Assembly (NCBI GenBank): GCA_024637255.1
Contig: JAGXFO010000002.1
Coordinates: forward strand, 1 to 64,000
Origin: Sulfurovum sp.
Lineage (GTDB): Bacteria; Campylobacterota; Campylobacteria; Campylobacterales; Sulfurovaceae
DNA: 64,000 nt
Direction: 5' to 3'
The notes beneath the pieces are model-generated. The model searched no databases. It worked only from the letters and a program-made list of their open reading frames with translations, and was not told the origin of the DNA. Of this stretch, positions 32,611 to 40,044 are shown one piece after another. A program made the position numbers and the translations under genes. The stretch's first letter is position 1, and every line of letters begins with the position of its first letter.

Positions 32611-32751
32611 ATGGATATTGACAAAATTGAAAGGTTTAGTCATGTTGGAATGCACTCTAATACTAATGACAGATATGCAATGCAATATAAAGAAGCATTT
32701 TATATACTTTATGAATCATCAAAGTCTGTTTATACAAATCATTGGAACTAA
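32611..32751 (+). CDS. 46-residue cassette ORF
   Basis: The frame begins MDIDKIERFSHVG and ends VYTNHWN, with no recognisable domain, signal or membrane helix. No strong ribosome site is visible (AATAATAA before the ATG). It fills a ~277-bp cassette between attC sites 3 and 4, and its stop codon lies in the attC core AACTAAC. Position supports it as the cassette's gene, but it may be a remnant. Confidence 0.45.
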   Translation: MDIDKIERFSHVGMHSNTNDRYAMQYKEAFYILYESSKSVYTNHWN

Positions 32752-32861
32752 CAAGTGTACCAGTCACTGGTAATTCTAATAGTTATGAAAATAGTTATAA
32801 TTCTGATGTAAATATTGCATCTTGTTAGAGGTACACTTGTAGTTCAACTCAAACGTTATAT
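32746..32861 (+). repeat. attC site 4 (long)
   Basis: From AACTAAC (32746) to GTTATAT (32855). A perfect 11-bp stem, ACAAGTGTACC / GGTACACTTGT, is separated by a large (about 70-nt) terminal structure, so this attC is about 116 nt, nearly twice the others. Confidence 0.65.
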
Positions 32862-32880
32862 ATAAAAAAGGAATAATAAA

Positions 32881-33267
32881 ATGGCAGGAGCATACGCACA
32901 CTTAACAGTTGTAAATAAAGCATTTACAGAAAGTGAATTAGAAGAATTAGGTCTTAGTAATGATGCACTTATTGCATTAGCAGATTACTCAACTTTTACA
33001 GAATTAGGTTCAGTTAGTCCAGATTATCCATATCTAGCAGTTACTGAAAAAACTGATAATGATCCAAGGATAATTGCAGCTAGAATTCAAGCAGAAGCAA
33101 TAAGAGATAGTGCAAGGATGCAGTAAAAAGCAATATCCGAAGCAGCAAATGATGCAAGTAATGATGCTGCATTACGCAGCCTTACAGAGAGTAATGAAAG
33201 GCGTTTAGCCCGACCATCTGGTTATGGTACATACAATAGTAGACCGTCGTATGGATATGGATACTAA
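32881..33267 (+). pseudogene. Zinc-dependent phospholipase C-like N-terminal fragment (cassette 5)
   Basis: Codons 1-81 start MAGAYAHLTVVN and include FTELGSVSPDYPYL, the N-terminal block of zinc-dependent phospholipase C-like proteins (N-terminal metal ligands). A TAA at 33124-33126 ends the frame, but the same frame continues for 46 more protein-like codons (SEAANDASNDAALRSL ... YGYGY) to TAA 33265. The family's later His/Asp ligands are absent. So it is a 5' fragment joined to unrelated sequence, or a gene with a nonsense mutation. Confidence 0.5.
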
Positions 33268-33268
33268 A

Positions 33269-33306
33269 CATCCATATTAATAAACTCTATCTTCATTAAT
33301 ATGGAT
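33269..33306 (+). terminator. Perfect 13-bp stem-loop after cassette 5
   Basis: CATCCATATTAAT (33269-33281) pairs with ATTAATATGGATG (33294-33306) over a 12-nt loop. It begins 2 nt after the extended frame. No GTTRRRY core follows, so it is not a complete attC; it may be a terminator or what remains of one. Confidence 0.5.
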
Positions 33307-33309
33307 GAC

Positions 33310-34026
33310 AGATCAACCAATCATGGAACCATAAACTAAAACGGATCAATTTCACTCATCTGTACAAATAAGCATCCTTTTTCTACACAGAAAGAGTCCG
33401 GGGGTAGTTTTCTCTTTTGGTGCTACAGATTTACACTGAAGACACTCACAAAAAATATTCAAAAACTTGTATGATTTTTCACAGAAAAAAATAAAATATA
33501 GCCATACAAAAAAGCCAAAATAACGATTTAAGCCTGCTTGAGCTTATTGGTATGGTCTCCAGTCTTTCCAATTGAGTCCAAGCACATGGGAATACAATCC
33601 TCTCTGGAGCAGCCAGAACCAGCACAAGACACTCTGTAGCATAGGGTTTCTGTGGTTCATATGTATCGCAACTGCTCTCTTTTACTCTTTGAGGAAGACT
33701 GAGCTCTCGGTATTTTGAGCTTTGGTGGACCTTTGGAAGTTTAGATTTCTGGTTCTTTTTTATCGTTTTAAGGTACTACTGTCGTAAATTTTCTTACCAA
33801 CATTAGTCTTATGCTGATTTCAAATATAAATTTTTAACCCACACCTCCCAACAAAGGACGAGTGCCTACGATTGAGTGACGGCTAAGCGAGGAGTTACGG
33901 AGTCCGAAGGACGGAGTAAGCTCTGAGTCTGCAAGTCACGATTGAGGAAGGTGCAAAAAACGCACCAAACCGGCCACCAATCGCGTTTGCATCCGGCCAC
34001 TAAAAACGTTTGACATCCGGCCACCC
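33310..34026. mobile_element. Gene-poor stretch with insertion-sequence remnants
   Basis: About 700 bp without an intact gene. The left half holds short frames only, one on the minus strand (33352-33543) with Cys pairs CECLQC and CRK...C. The right half (33840-33990) is richer in G+C and strongly palindromic (GTGAC...GTCAC with nested GAGTTAC/GTAAGCTC, and GGTGC/GCACC near 33950). It ends in a triple CCGGCCAC repeat. The missing attC of cassette 5 and missing start of the next cassette suggest an insertion and decay. Confidence 0.4.
33970..34024 (+). repeat. Triple CCGGCCAC repeat, IS21-end-like
   Basis: CCGGCCAC occurs at 33970, 33993 and 34017, each about 23 nt apart, with GTTTG.CAT between. 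Multiple ~20-bp repeats of this kind are characteristic of ends of IS21-family elements (from memory, not searched). No istA or istB gene remains. Confidence 0.4.
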
Positions 34027-34280
34027 ATGTCGGTGAATAAATATTTAGCTATTGAAAAATATCAAAGAGGAGATATAATTCAAATAATTTCTAGTTTAGG
34101 ATTGGAGCTAATTAATCCATTACTGGAAAAAACGTACTTAGATAGTATAGATAAAATATTTATGGATGATAACAAATCATTGGAAGAAGAACGACTAAGG
34201 CTAAAATAATTGAAGAACTTGGAAACTATTATCTTCAAGTTGATAGTATGAACGATAAGGTTTTGGTTAAAAAACTATAG
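34027..34280 (+). pseudogene. Frameshifted hypothetical ORF
   Basis: The frame from 34027 (MSVNKYLAIEKYQRGDII) runs to a stop at 34209. A second frame from about 34200 continues with protein-like sequence, IIEELGNYYLQVDSM, to a TAG at 34280. The junction is in CTAAGGCTAAAATAATTG. It is directly beside the repeat, so its true start may be lost. Not recognised. Confidence 0.35.
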
Positions 34281-34372
34281 TATCTAATCTTAAGGCTTAG
34301 ATGCTTTTCAAAAAATCTACACTTCTCAATTTAAAAATGTTATAATTCACTAAAGAAATTAGGGGTTTTACA

Positions 34373-34642
34373 ATGGCAATCATTTCTATGTTTTATGGGA
34401 TTATTATCTCAATGTACTATTTTGATAATAGAAAACACAAACTTCCACACATACATGTAAAATATCAAGGTGAACAAGCTATCTTTACTATTCCAGAAGG
34501 AAATTTACTTGAGGGTAATATGAAAACAAGTAAACGAAAACTTGTTGAAGCATGGATAGAAATTCATCAAGATGAACTAATGGCTGATTGGGAATTAGCA
34601 ATTAGTGGTGAAGAAATCTTTAAAATTGAACCTTTAAAATAG
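34373..34642 (+). CDS. DUF4160 protein, last cassette
   Basis: An 89-residue DUF4160 protein: ISMFYGIIISMYYFD, then HKLPHIHVKYQG, the family signature, then AWIEIHQDELMADWELA. AGGGG lies 8 nt before the ATG, and a TATAAT box stands at about 34339-34344, so it has its own promoter. DUF4160-DUF2442 pairs are common in integron cassettes and are suspected toxin-antitoxin-like modules; that role is not proven here. Confidence 0.88.
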   Translation: MAIISMFYGIIISMYYFDNRKHKLPHIHVKYQGEQAIFTIPEGNLLEGNMKTSKRKLVEAWIEIHQDELMADWELAISGEEIFKIEPLK

Positions 34643-34651
34643 GAGTAACAA

Positions 34652-34888
34652 ATGACACCAAATATAGTAGATGTAAAAGCACAAGATAATTATGAGATTT
34701 TACTTTCTTTTGAAAATGGAGAGATTAAAATTTTTGATATGAAACCATATATCGACAAAGGTTTTTTCAAGCAACTTCAAGATAAAGCTTACTTTAAAAC
34801 AGTCAAACCTCATTTTGATTCTATTCAATGGACAAATGGTCAAGACTTATCCCCTGACACTTTATACTTAGATAGTTACTCAGCATAA
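34652..34888 (+). CDS. DUF2442 protein, partner of DUF4160
   Basis: A 78-residue DUF2442 protein: YEILLSFENGEIKIFDMKPYID and the closing block IQWTNGQDLSPDTLYLDS are the family hallmarks. It follows the DUF4160 gene by 9 nt with AGGAG as ribosome site. DUF2442 often resembles a small DNA-binding or antitoxin domain. Its stop is inside the cassette's attC. Confidence 0.88.
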   Translation: MTPNIVDVKAQDNYEILLSFENGEIKIFDMKPYIDKGFFKQLQDKAYFKTVKPHFDSIQWTNGQDLSPDTLYLDSYSA

Positions 34889-34950
34889 CAAAACATAGGA
34901 GCCAATAAATTACCTAGCGGAAATTTATTGGCTATATTCAACCGTTAATT
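34883..34950 (+). repeat. attC site of the last cassette
   Basis: From GCATAAC (34883) to GTTAATT (34944). Stem AGCCAATAAATT / AATTTATTGGCT with a ~10-nt loop. The sequence CAAAACATAG and TATTCAACCGTTA are shared with attC site 2, so both came from the same pool. It marks the right end of the array. Confidence 0.78.
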
Positions 34951-34990
34951 GATTTTCAACATAGTCAACAAGTTTGAGAAACGAATAAGA

Positions 34991-35611
34991 TCACCCTATC
35001 AACATTTTATGCAGATCACCAACACTGCGTACAGCATCATTATGATCCGTAAAACCCCAGTCCACCATGATGTAGTCGATCTCTGCGCTTTTACTTGCCA
35101 TCTCATCACGTGGACCATCACCGATAAATAACGCATCTTCTGTACTATGTTCCAACTCGTTCAGTATCTTGTGTAGCATGTCTGGGTGAGGCTTTCCCTG
35201 AGCTACATCATCATAACAAGCAATGGCGTCAAAAAGGTCATGCACTTCCAAATAGGTTAAAGACTCTATGGTTGAACCGCGGTATGCATTTGTAGCAACA
35301 GCAAGACTATGTCCTTTTTTCTTTAAAGCGTACAGCAACTCTTTGATACCTTCATAAAGTACCAGTTCATTTTCATGGTTTTTGCTGTAATACTCTGAAA
35401 ACCACTTTTCGTGGTCGGCCTCAAAGGATTTTGCATGGTAAAAAGTTTGTGCGGGATTAATAGTGTGATCATTCACCAAACGCAAGATGTTGTCTTGTTC
35501 CATAGGCTCAAAGCCTAAGTTTTTTCGTACATAGTTAATGGCGTTGGCTATAGTGATAGAAGAATTTACCAGCGTACCATCCATGTCAAAGATGATAAGT
35601 TTTTGGTTCAC
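34991..35611 (-). CDS. HAD-superfamily phosphatase (phosphoglycolate phosphatase-like)
   Basis: A 206-residue HAD hydrolase. Motif I is FDMDGTLVNS (nucleophile D), motif II VATNAYRGS, the Lys is in AQGKPHPDML, and motif IV is GDGPRDEMASKSA. The helical cap lies between. The substrate is a small phosphate ester, perhaps phosphoglycolate. It starts at GTG 35611, overlapping the stop of the gene behind it, so the two are coupled. Confidence 0.85.
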   Translation of the reverse strand: MNQKLIIFDMDGTLVNSSITIANAINYVRKNLGFEPMEQDNILRLVNDHTINPAQTFYHAKSFEADHEKWFSEYYSKNHENELVLYEGIKELLYALKKKGHSLAVATNAYRGSTIESLTYLEVHDLFDAIACYDDVAQGKPHPDMLHKILNELEHSTEDALFIGDGPRDEMASKSAEIDYIMVDWGFTDHNDAVRSVGDLHKMLIG

Positions 35612-36534
35612 TACTTGGACCTTTTACTCTGAGGATCAGGAACATTATTGAATTTGACATAAACGGACAAACTCACCAAAAGCAATGCAACCGCTCCAAT
35701 GAGGTAAACCGCATACTCAAGCTGTGCAGGATCAGTCAGTGCAAACTTAAATACCAGCATTAACGCTTCTATGGAAAGGGCTATAATAATAGAGCCTAAA
35801 AAGCGTATCATGGTTTGGTGTCCGCCTCCAGCACCTTCTTTTTTCTCTTTACCCAATACTTCTTCTTCAAATATGGCTTTAACTAAATCAAAAATAGCCA
35901 AAGAGAGCGTTAAAAGAATGGTTGCTGTAAACATTTCATGAATATCTATCGCCCTGAGGTCAAGACCAAAATGTAAAAATGCGGTAGCACCCTTAACAAA
36001 AAGGAGTAAGGAGACCAATGCTAAAGCTACAGAAAATGCAGCATAAGCCACTTTAGTCAATGCGCCAAAGTATGAATCTACAGAACTTGGGTGCACCATA
36101 CGCAAGATATTTGCCATTGAGATATCTACACAAATAATACAAAGGAGATTGTCCTGCTCATCATAGATAGGAAAAGAGGATGTAATAACCATAGTGTTAC
36201 TGCTATCTGAAGGGTAAGGCTCTGTTAAGGTACATCTGTGTTCTTTAACCGTTTTATAAAAATAGGCTCTGTCAGATCTGTCTACACCCTTACCGATACC
36301 TTTTAAATTTTTATTTTTAGATATATTCTGAATCATTTGAATGCCGTGTGCATCCAGAGCATAAATGGCTTCTGCTTTCTCGATGCTGTCATTGAGTGAT
36401 TCAAGTTTTGAAAGTACTGTATGAATGTCACCATTTTGGATAGTATCAGTAATATTTCGTCCCATAATATAGCACAAATATGCTCTGGCTTTTGCACGTA
36501 TCTCTGCGTATTCTTCAATTTCTTTAATTTGCAT
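35611..36534 (-). CDS. PDC-type sensor-like membrane protein
   Basis: A 307-residue protein. Residues ~1-165 form a PDC (Cache-like) ligand-binding domain, with YALDAHGIQMIQNISKN and the DRAYFYKTV and VDISMANI segments. Three or four transmembrane helices follow, and the C-terminus (NNVPDPQSKRSK) is cytoplasmic. There is no kinase, methyl-acceptor or cyclase domain, so it is a bare sensor. There is no signal peptide before the PDC domain, which is unusual for an extracytoplasmic sensor. Confidence 0.65.
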   Translation of the reverse strand: MQIKEIEEYAEIRAKARAYLCYIMGRNITDTIQNGDIHTVLSKLESLNDSIEKAEAIYALDAHGIQMIQNISKNKNLKGIGKGVDRSDRAYFYKTVKEHRCTLTEPYPSDSSNTMVITSSFPIYDEQDNLLCIICVDISMANILRMVHPSSVDSYFGALTKVAYAAFSVALALVSLLLFVKGATAFLHFGLDLRAIDIHEMFTATILLTLSLAIFDLVKAIFEEEVLGKEKKEGAGGGHQTMIRFLGSIIIALSIEALMLVFKFALTDPAQLEYAVYLIGAVALLLVSLSVYVKFNNVPDPQSKRSK

Positions 36535-36575
36535 TTTACATCCCTTTTTTTAACAGAATCTTCTGATTAATCTTC

Positions 36576-37391
36576 CTATAGTACTTTACCCAAAACATCA
36601 GTAAATTTTACTTTTTGATTGATGGCTACTTCTGAAAAGATGCTTCCTTTTTCTGAAAAAGTCAAAATGGTAGAACCCATTTCAAACCAACCATAAAAAT
36701 CCCCTCTTTCTACCCATAGTTCCTCATATTCATAATGAACGGGTTCTCTTATTTCTGAGTTTGTTCTCACTTTTTCCTCAAAAGTAACAACCATTTGACC
36801 CACATTAAGTGCAGCAACAAGAACAAGAACCTGTGTTCTTCCTTTTACATCTTCACACTCAATTACTACTCTCTCATTTTCAATAAAAAGGTCATGCTTA
36901 TGGCGCAGAAGAGGAAAATTGACCGGATAGTGTTTCCCTGGGATATGGGTCAAAGAATTCACTTTAAGGCGCATTGGCATATGATAGCGGTGATAGTCTT
37001 TAGGAGAGAGATAGAAATTGATAAACTCCCCTCCTTCCACTTTAGCAACTGCATCATGATGATATTTGCCAAAAAGCTTCTCTATACTGTAGCTCATCCC
37101 TTTTATCTGATAAGCTTTACCCTCTTTGATAGTTCCGGCATCTGTGATAAGCGCGTCCACACCAGAGATAAGTGCATCTTTATCCTCAGGCAAGGCTCTG
37201 GGTGTTCCAAAGGCTCTTGTAAAGAGTTTATTGAGCGTCGGGTAGGTGCTAGGCTCTCTAAACTCAGACATATCAAGCCCCATAAGTTTGACATAACCTG
37301 TATTGATAAAGCTTTGGATGGGTGATGGAAATTCTTTAGAAGCAAATTTTCCAAAAACACTGGAGAGGATAGAAGTAAAGTGTTTAGCCAT
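36576..37391 (-). CDS. psd: Phosphatidylserine decarboxylase proenzyme
   Basis: A 271-residue decarboxylase making phosphatidylethanolamine. The self-cleavage site for the pyruvoyl group is GSTIL in WFEMGSTIL (near residue 238), and HYHRYHMPM is the conserved His region. Standard length for Campylobacterota psd. It is divergent from the exonuclease gene. Confidence 0.93.
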   Translation of the reverse strand: MAKHFTSILSSVFGKFASKEFPSPIQSFINTGYVKLMGLDMSEFREPSTYPTLNKLFTRAFGTPRALPEDKDALISGVDALITDAGTIKEGKAYQIKGMSYSIEKLFGKYHHDAVAKVEGGEFINFYLSPKDYHRYHMPMRLKVNSLTHIPGKHYPVNFPLLRHKHDLFIENERVVIECEDVKGRTQVLVLVAALNVGQMVVTFEEKVRTNSEIREPVHYEYEELWVERGDFYGWFEMGSTILTFSEKGSIFSEVAINQKVKFTDVLGKVL

Positions 37392-37502
37392 TATGTTCCC
37401 TGTTAAATAAATATAAATAACATTATATCATTTGTCATTGAGAGTTTGTGCTTATTATCTAAAATACGATACTATATTTCCAACATATATTAAGGAATCT
37501 TC

Positions 37503-38240
37503 ATGGCAAAATACGTACTTTTCGATACTGAAACCACAGGAAATCAAGAACAAGACCGCATCATACAGGTAGGGGCTATGATCGTGCATGGTAAAGACGA
37601 GATTGAAATTTTTGACGAACTGTGTTTGGCTCCCGTATCCATAAGTATAGAAGCGATGGAAGTACATAATATCACACCTGATCTTATAGCCGAAAAAGGG
37701 CTTTATGATGAAACCGATTTTGCATTAAGAATACTGCAATTAAACCACAAAGAGAACTATCTGATAGCCCACAACATCTCTTTTGACCTGGCTATGTTGG
37801 AAAAAGAAGGGTTTGAAAACAACTATACCCTTATAGACACGCTACGCTGTGCCAAACACTTACTCCCCGACAGTCCTAGCCATAGACTTCAGTACCTGCG
37901 CTATGCGCTTGAACTCTACCAAATAGAACAAACAGAGGCAGATAATCTCGGTATCACCATCAAAGCACATGATGCCATAGGTGATGTACTGGTGATGAAA
38001 CTTCTTCTATCAAAGCTGGTGCGCCTTACACAAGAAAAATATGTAGGGATAAATCCTATGGAAAAACTAGCCGAACTTACTCAAACCCCCGTAATGATGA
38101 AAACGTTTAAATTTGGAAAATACAAAGACAGAGAAATAGCAGAAATAGTAAATGAAGACAAAGGCTACATCAAATGGATGAGAAGCAACCTGGATCTTGA
38201 TGAAGATATGGAATTTACATTGGATTACTATTTGGCTTAA
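37503..38240 (+). CDS. 3'-5' exonuclease, DnaQ-like with DUF3820 tail
   Basis: A 245-residue DEDDh exonuclease. FDTETTG (residues 7-13) holds the first metal Asp and Glu, NISFDLAML the next, and HDAIGDV the His and final Asp. The C-terminal ~60 residues (FKFGKYKDREIAEI) form a DUF3820-like extension. It probably repairs or trims DNA rather than acting as the polymerase III proofreading subunit. Confidence 0.87.
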   Translation: MAKYVLFDTETTGNQEQDRIIQVGAMIVHGKDEIEIFDELCLAPVSISIEAMEVHNITPDLIAEKGLYDETDFALRILQLNHKENYLIAHNISFDLAMLEKEGFENNYTLIDTLRCAKHLLPDSPSHRLQYLRYALELYQIEQTEADNLGITIKAHDAIGDVLVMKLLLSKLVRLTQEKYVGINPMEKLAELTQTPVMMKTFKFGKYKDREIAEIVNEDKGYIKWMRSNLDLDEDMEFTLDYYLA

Positions 38241-38383
38241 GTGTCATACTGTCTATAGATTTATAGATTTATAAAAAATGATAGCATATAAATGTCAATT
38301 ATTAATGAGATATTTCTATAAATATATTACAAAAATTTATGGCTTATTTGACTTTGTCTATGCTGATGTCACTTGCCTCATCC

Positions 38384-38412
38384 TTGAAGGATTAAGTAAA
38401 ATACCCTATAAT
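38384..38412 (+). promoter_or_regulatory. Promoter of gltX
   Basis: TTGAAG at 38384-38389 and TATAAT at 38407-38412 with a 17-nt spacer, 38 nt before the gltX start. The best-spaced promoter seen in the window. Confidence 0.6.
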
Positions 38413-38450
38413 GCCACCTATTATTTTAACCATAAATTGGAGTCAAACAT

Positions 38451-39761
38451 ATGCTAAGATTTGCCCCTTCACCTACTGGTGATATGCACATAGGAAACCT
38501 GCGTGTAGCCATACTCAACTACCTTGTAGCACAACAACGTAAAGAGAGTTTTATCGTTCGCATAGAAGATACTGACCAAGCCCGTAACCTCGAGGGAAAA
38601 GATACAGAAATCATGCAAATTTTAGAAAAATTTGCACTGCCGCATGAGAGTGTTTTTCATCAAAGTGAACACCTGCATATGCATCAAACACTGGCAATAC
38701 GTCTACTTGAAGAGGGCAAGGCCTTCGTCTGCACCTGTAGCGCAGAACAACTAGAAAAAGACAGAGATGCATCCAAGGCCCAAAAAGTAGCGTACCGTTA
38801 TAGCGGACAGTGTTTTGATGCTGACAAAGATGAGCTTGCAAAGCTGAAAGAGAGTGGGATACCTTTTGTGGTACGTATTAAAAAACCTACAGAACCCATC
38901 ATAAACCATGACCTTATCAAAGGTGACATTACTACGGCACCCAATGAGGTAGACAGCTTTGTTATCTTGCGTGCTGATGGCACACCTACCTATAACTTTG
39001 CCTGTGCCTGTGACGATATGCTAAGTGGTGTAGATTTTATCATACGTGGAGAAGACCACCTTTCTAACACACCTAGACAGAAACACATTAAAGTACTTTT
39101 AGGATACGAAGCAGAAACAACCTATGCGCATCTACCCATCATCCTCAACACTGAGGGAAAAAAGATGAGCAAGCGAGATGATGCCAGTTCTGTAAAATGG
39201 ATGCTTGAACAGGGGTTCATTCCAGATGCAATCATCAACTATCTCTTACTACTTGGAAATACCAAAGCGCCTAAAGAGATATTTACCCTTCCTGAAGCCA
39301 TAGAGTGGTTCAACATAGAAAACATCTCTAAATCTGCAGCCAAATTTGACATAGATAAACTTCGTTTCATCAACAGAGAACATCTTAAAATGATGGAAGA
39401 CAAACAACTCTCTACACTCTTTGGATTTGCTGATGCAAACATCGGCAAACTTGCGAAGATTTATCTGGAAGAAGCAAGCACTGTCAAAGAGCTTGAAGCA
39501 AAGATAAAGCCTATCTTTTCGCCCAAGGATTTTGAAGGTGAATGGGGAGCACAAATGCAAACCATGGAGGAGATCATCCAAAATGCTCCGATGATAGACA
39601 CCTTTAATGAATTTAAATCTTACGTTATGGAGCAAAGCGGATTTCAAGGTAAAAATTTCTTTAAACCGCTTAGACTACTTTTGACAGGTGCAGAACATGG
39701 ACCTGAACTTTCAGACATATATCCACTAATCAAGCCATATCTATTGGAGATAGCTTCATGA
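38451..39761 (+). CDS. gltX: Glutamyl-tRNA synthetase
   Basis: A 436-residue class I aminoacyl-tRNA synthetase. The HIGH motif is PTGDMHIGN (residues ~7-15), the KMSKR motif is KKMSKRDD (about 240-247). Campylobacterota usually have two GltX proteins, one charging tRNA-Glu and one for tRNA-Gln. This short form is one of them; which one cannot be settled here. It overlaps the YggT gene by 4 nt. Confidence 0.94.
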   Translation: MLRFAPSPTGDMHIGNLRVAILNYLVAQQRKESFIVRIEDTDQARNLEGKDTEIMQILEKFALPHESVFHQSEHLHMHQTLAIRLLEEGKAFVCTCSAEQLEKDRDASKAQKVAYRYSGQCFDADKDELAKLKESGIPFVVRIKKPTEPIINHDLIKGDITTAPNEVDSFVILRADGTPTYNFACACDDMLSGVDFIIRGEDHLSNTPRQKHIKVLLGYEAETTYAHLPIILNTEGKKMSKRDDASSVKWMLEQGFIPDAIINYLLLLGNTKAPKEIFTLPEAIEWFNIENISKSAAKFDIDKLRFINREHLKMMEDKQLSTLFGFADANIGKLAKIYLEEASTVKELEAKIKPIFSPKDFEGEWGAQMQTMEEIIQNAPMIDTFNEFKSYVMEQSGFQGKNFFKPLRLLLTGAEHGPELSDIYPLIKPYLLEIAS

Positions 39762-40033
39762 ATGCCCTAATCTACGCTATTGTACAAATTTTACACAACG
39801 TGATGAACTTATATATATGGGTGGTTATCATCGCTTCGTTGCTGAGTTTTGTGCGCCCTGACCCTTACAACCCTATTGTTCAAATACTGAACCGTCTGAC
39901 TGAGCCTGTATTAAATTTCATAAGAAATAAAATGCCTTTTGTTGTTTTTTCAGGTATTGATCTCTCTCCTCTTGTCATCATCTTGGGGCTTCAGCTTATT
40001 GATAACTTTATGATGCGTGCGGTATTAGGATAA
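39758..40033 (+). CDS. YggT family membrane protein
   Basis: A 91-residue protein with two hydrophobic spans (around residues 6-28 and 62-84). The conserved SFVRPDPYNPIVQILNRLTEPVLNFIR segment is diagnostic of YggT. These proteins are implicated in osmotic or cell-division functions. It overlaps gltX and leads into the lytic transglycosylase gene. Confidence 0.88.
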   Translation: MNALIYAIVQILHNVMNLYIWVVIIASLLSFVRPDPYNPIVQILNRLTEPVLNFIRNKMPFVVFSGIDLSPLVIILGLQLIDNFMMRAVLG

Positions 40034-40044
40034 AAGAAGTGAAA

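Larger units (their letters stand above)
29642..34950. mobile_element. Chromosomal integron with inactivated integrase and cassette array
   Basis: A degenerate intI gene on the minus strand is followed by an attI-like site and a row of small plus-strand genes separated by attC sites. Boundaries of the type GTTRRRY are visible at 30161, 30959, 31836, 32578, 32855 and 34944. Five attC sites with palindromic stems are recognisable. Cassettes, in order: TSUP permease; YodC-like plus toxin-antitoxin; HNH nuclease; 46-residue ORF; phospholipase C-like fragment; then a stretch with a putative insertion-sequence end and an ORF remnant; DUF4160-DUF2442. Several cassette genes are broken. Confidence 0.85.

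Noticed and set aside
35611..35611. Possible split of the HAD phosphatase gene
   Set aside because: It simply starts at GTG overlapping the previous stop (TAGTG), with AAAGG upstream; it is intact.
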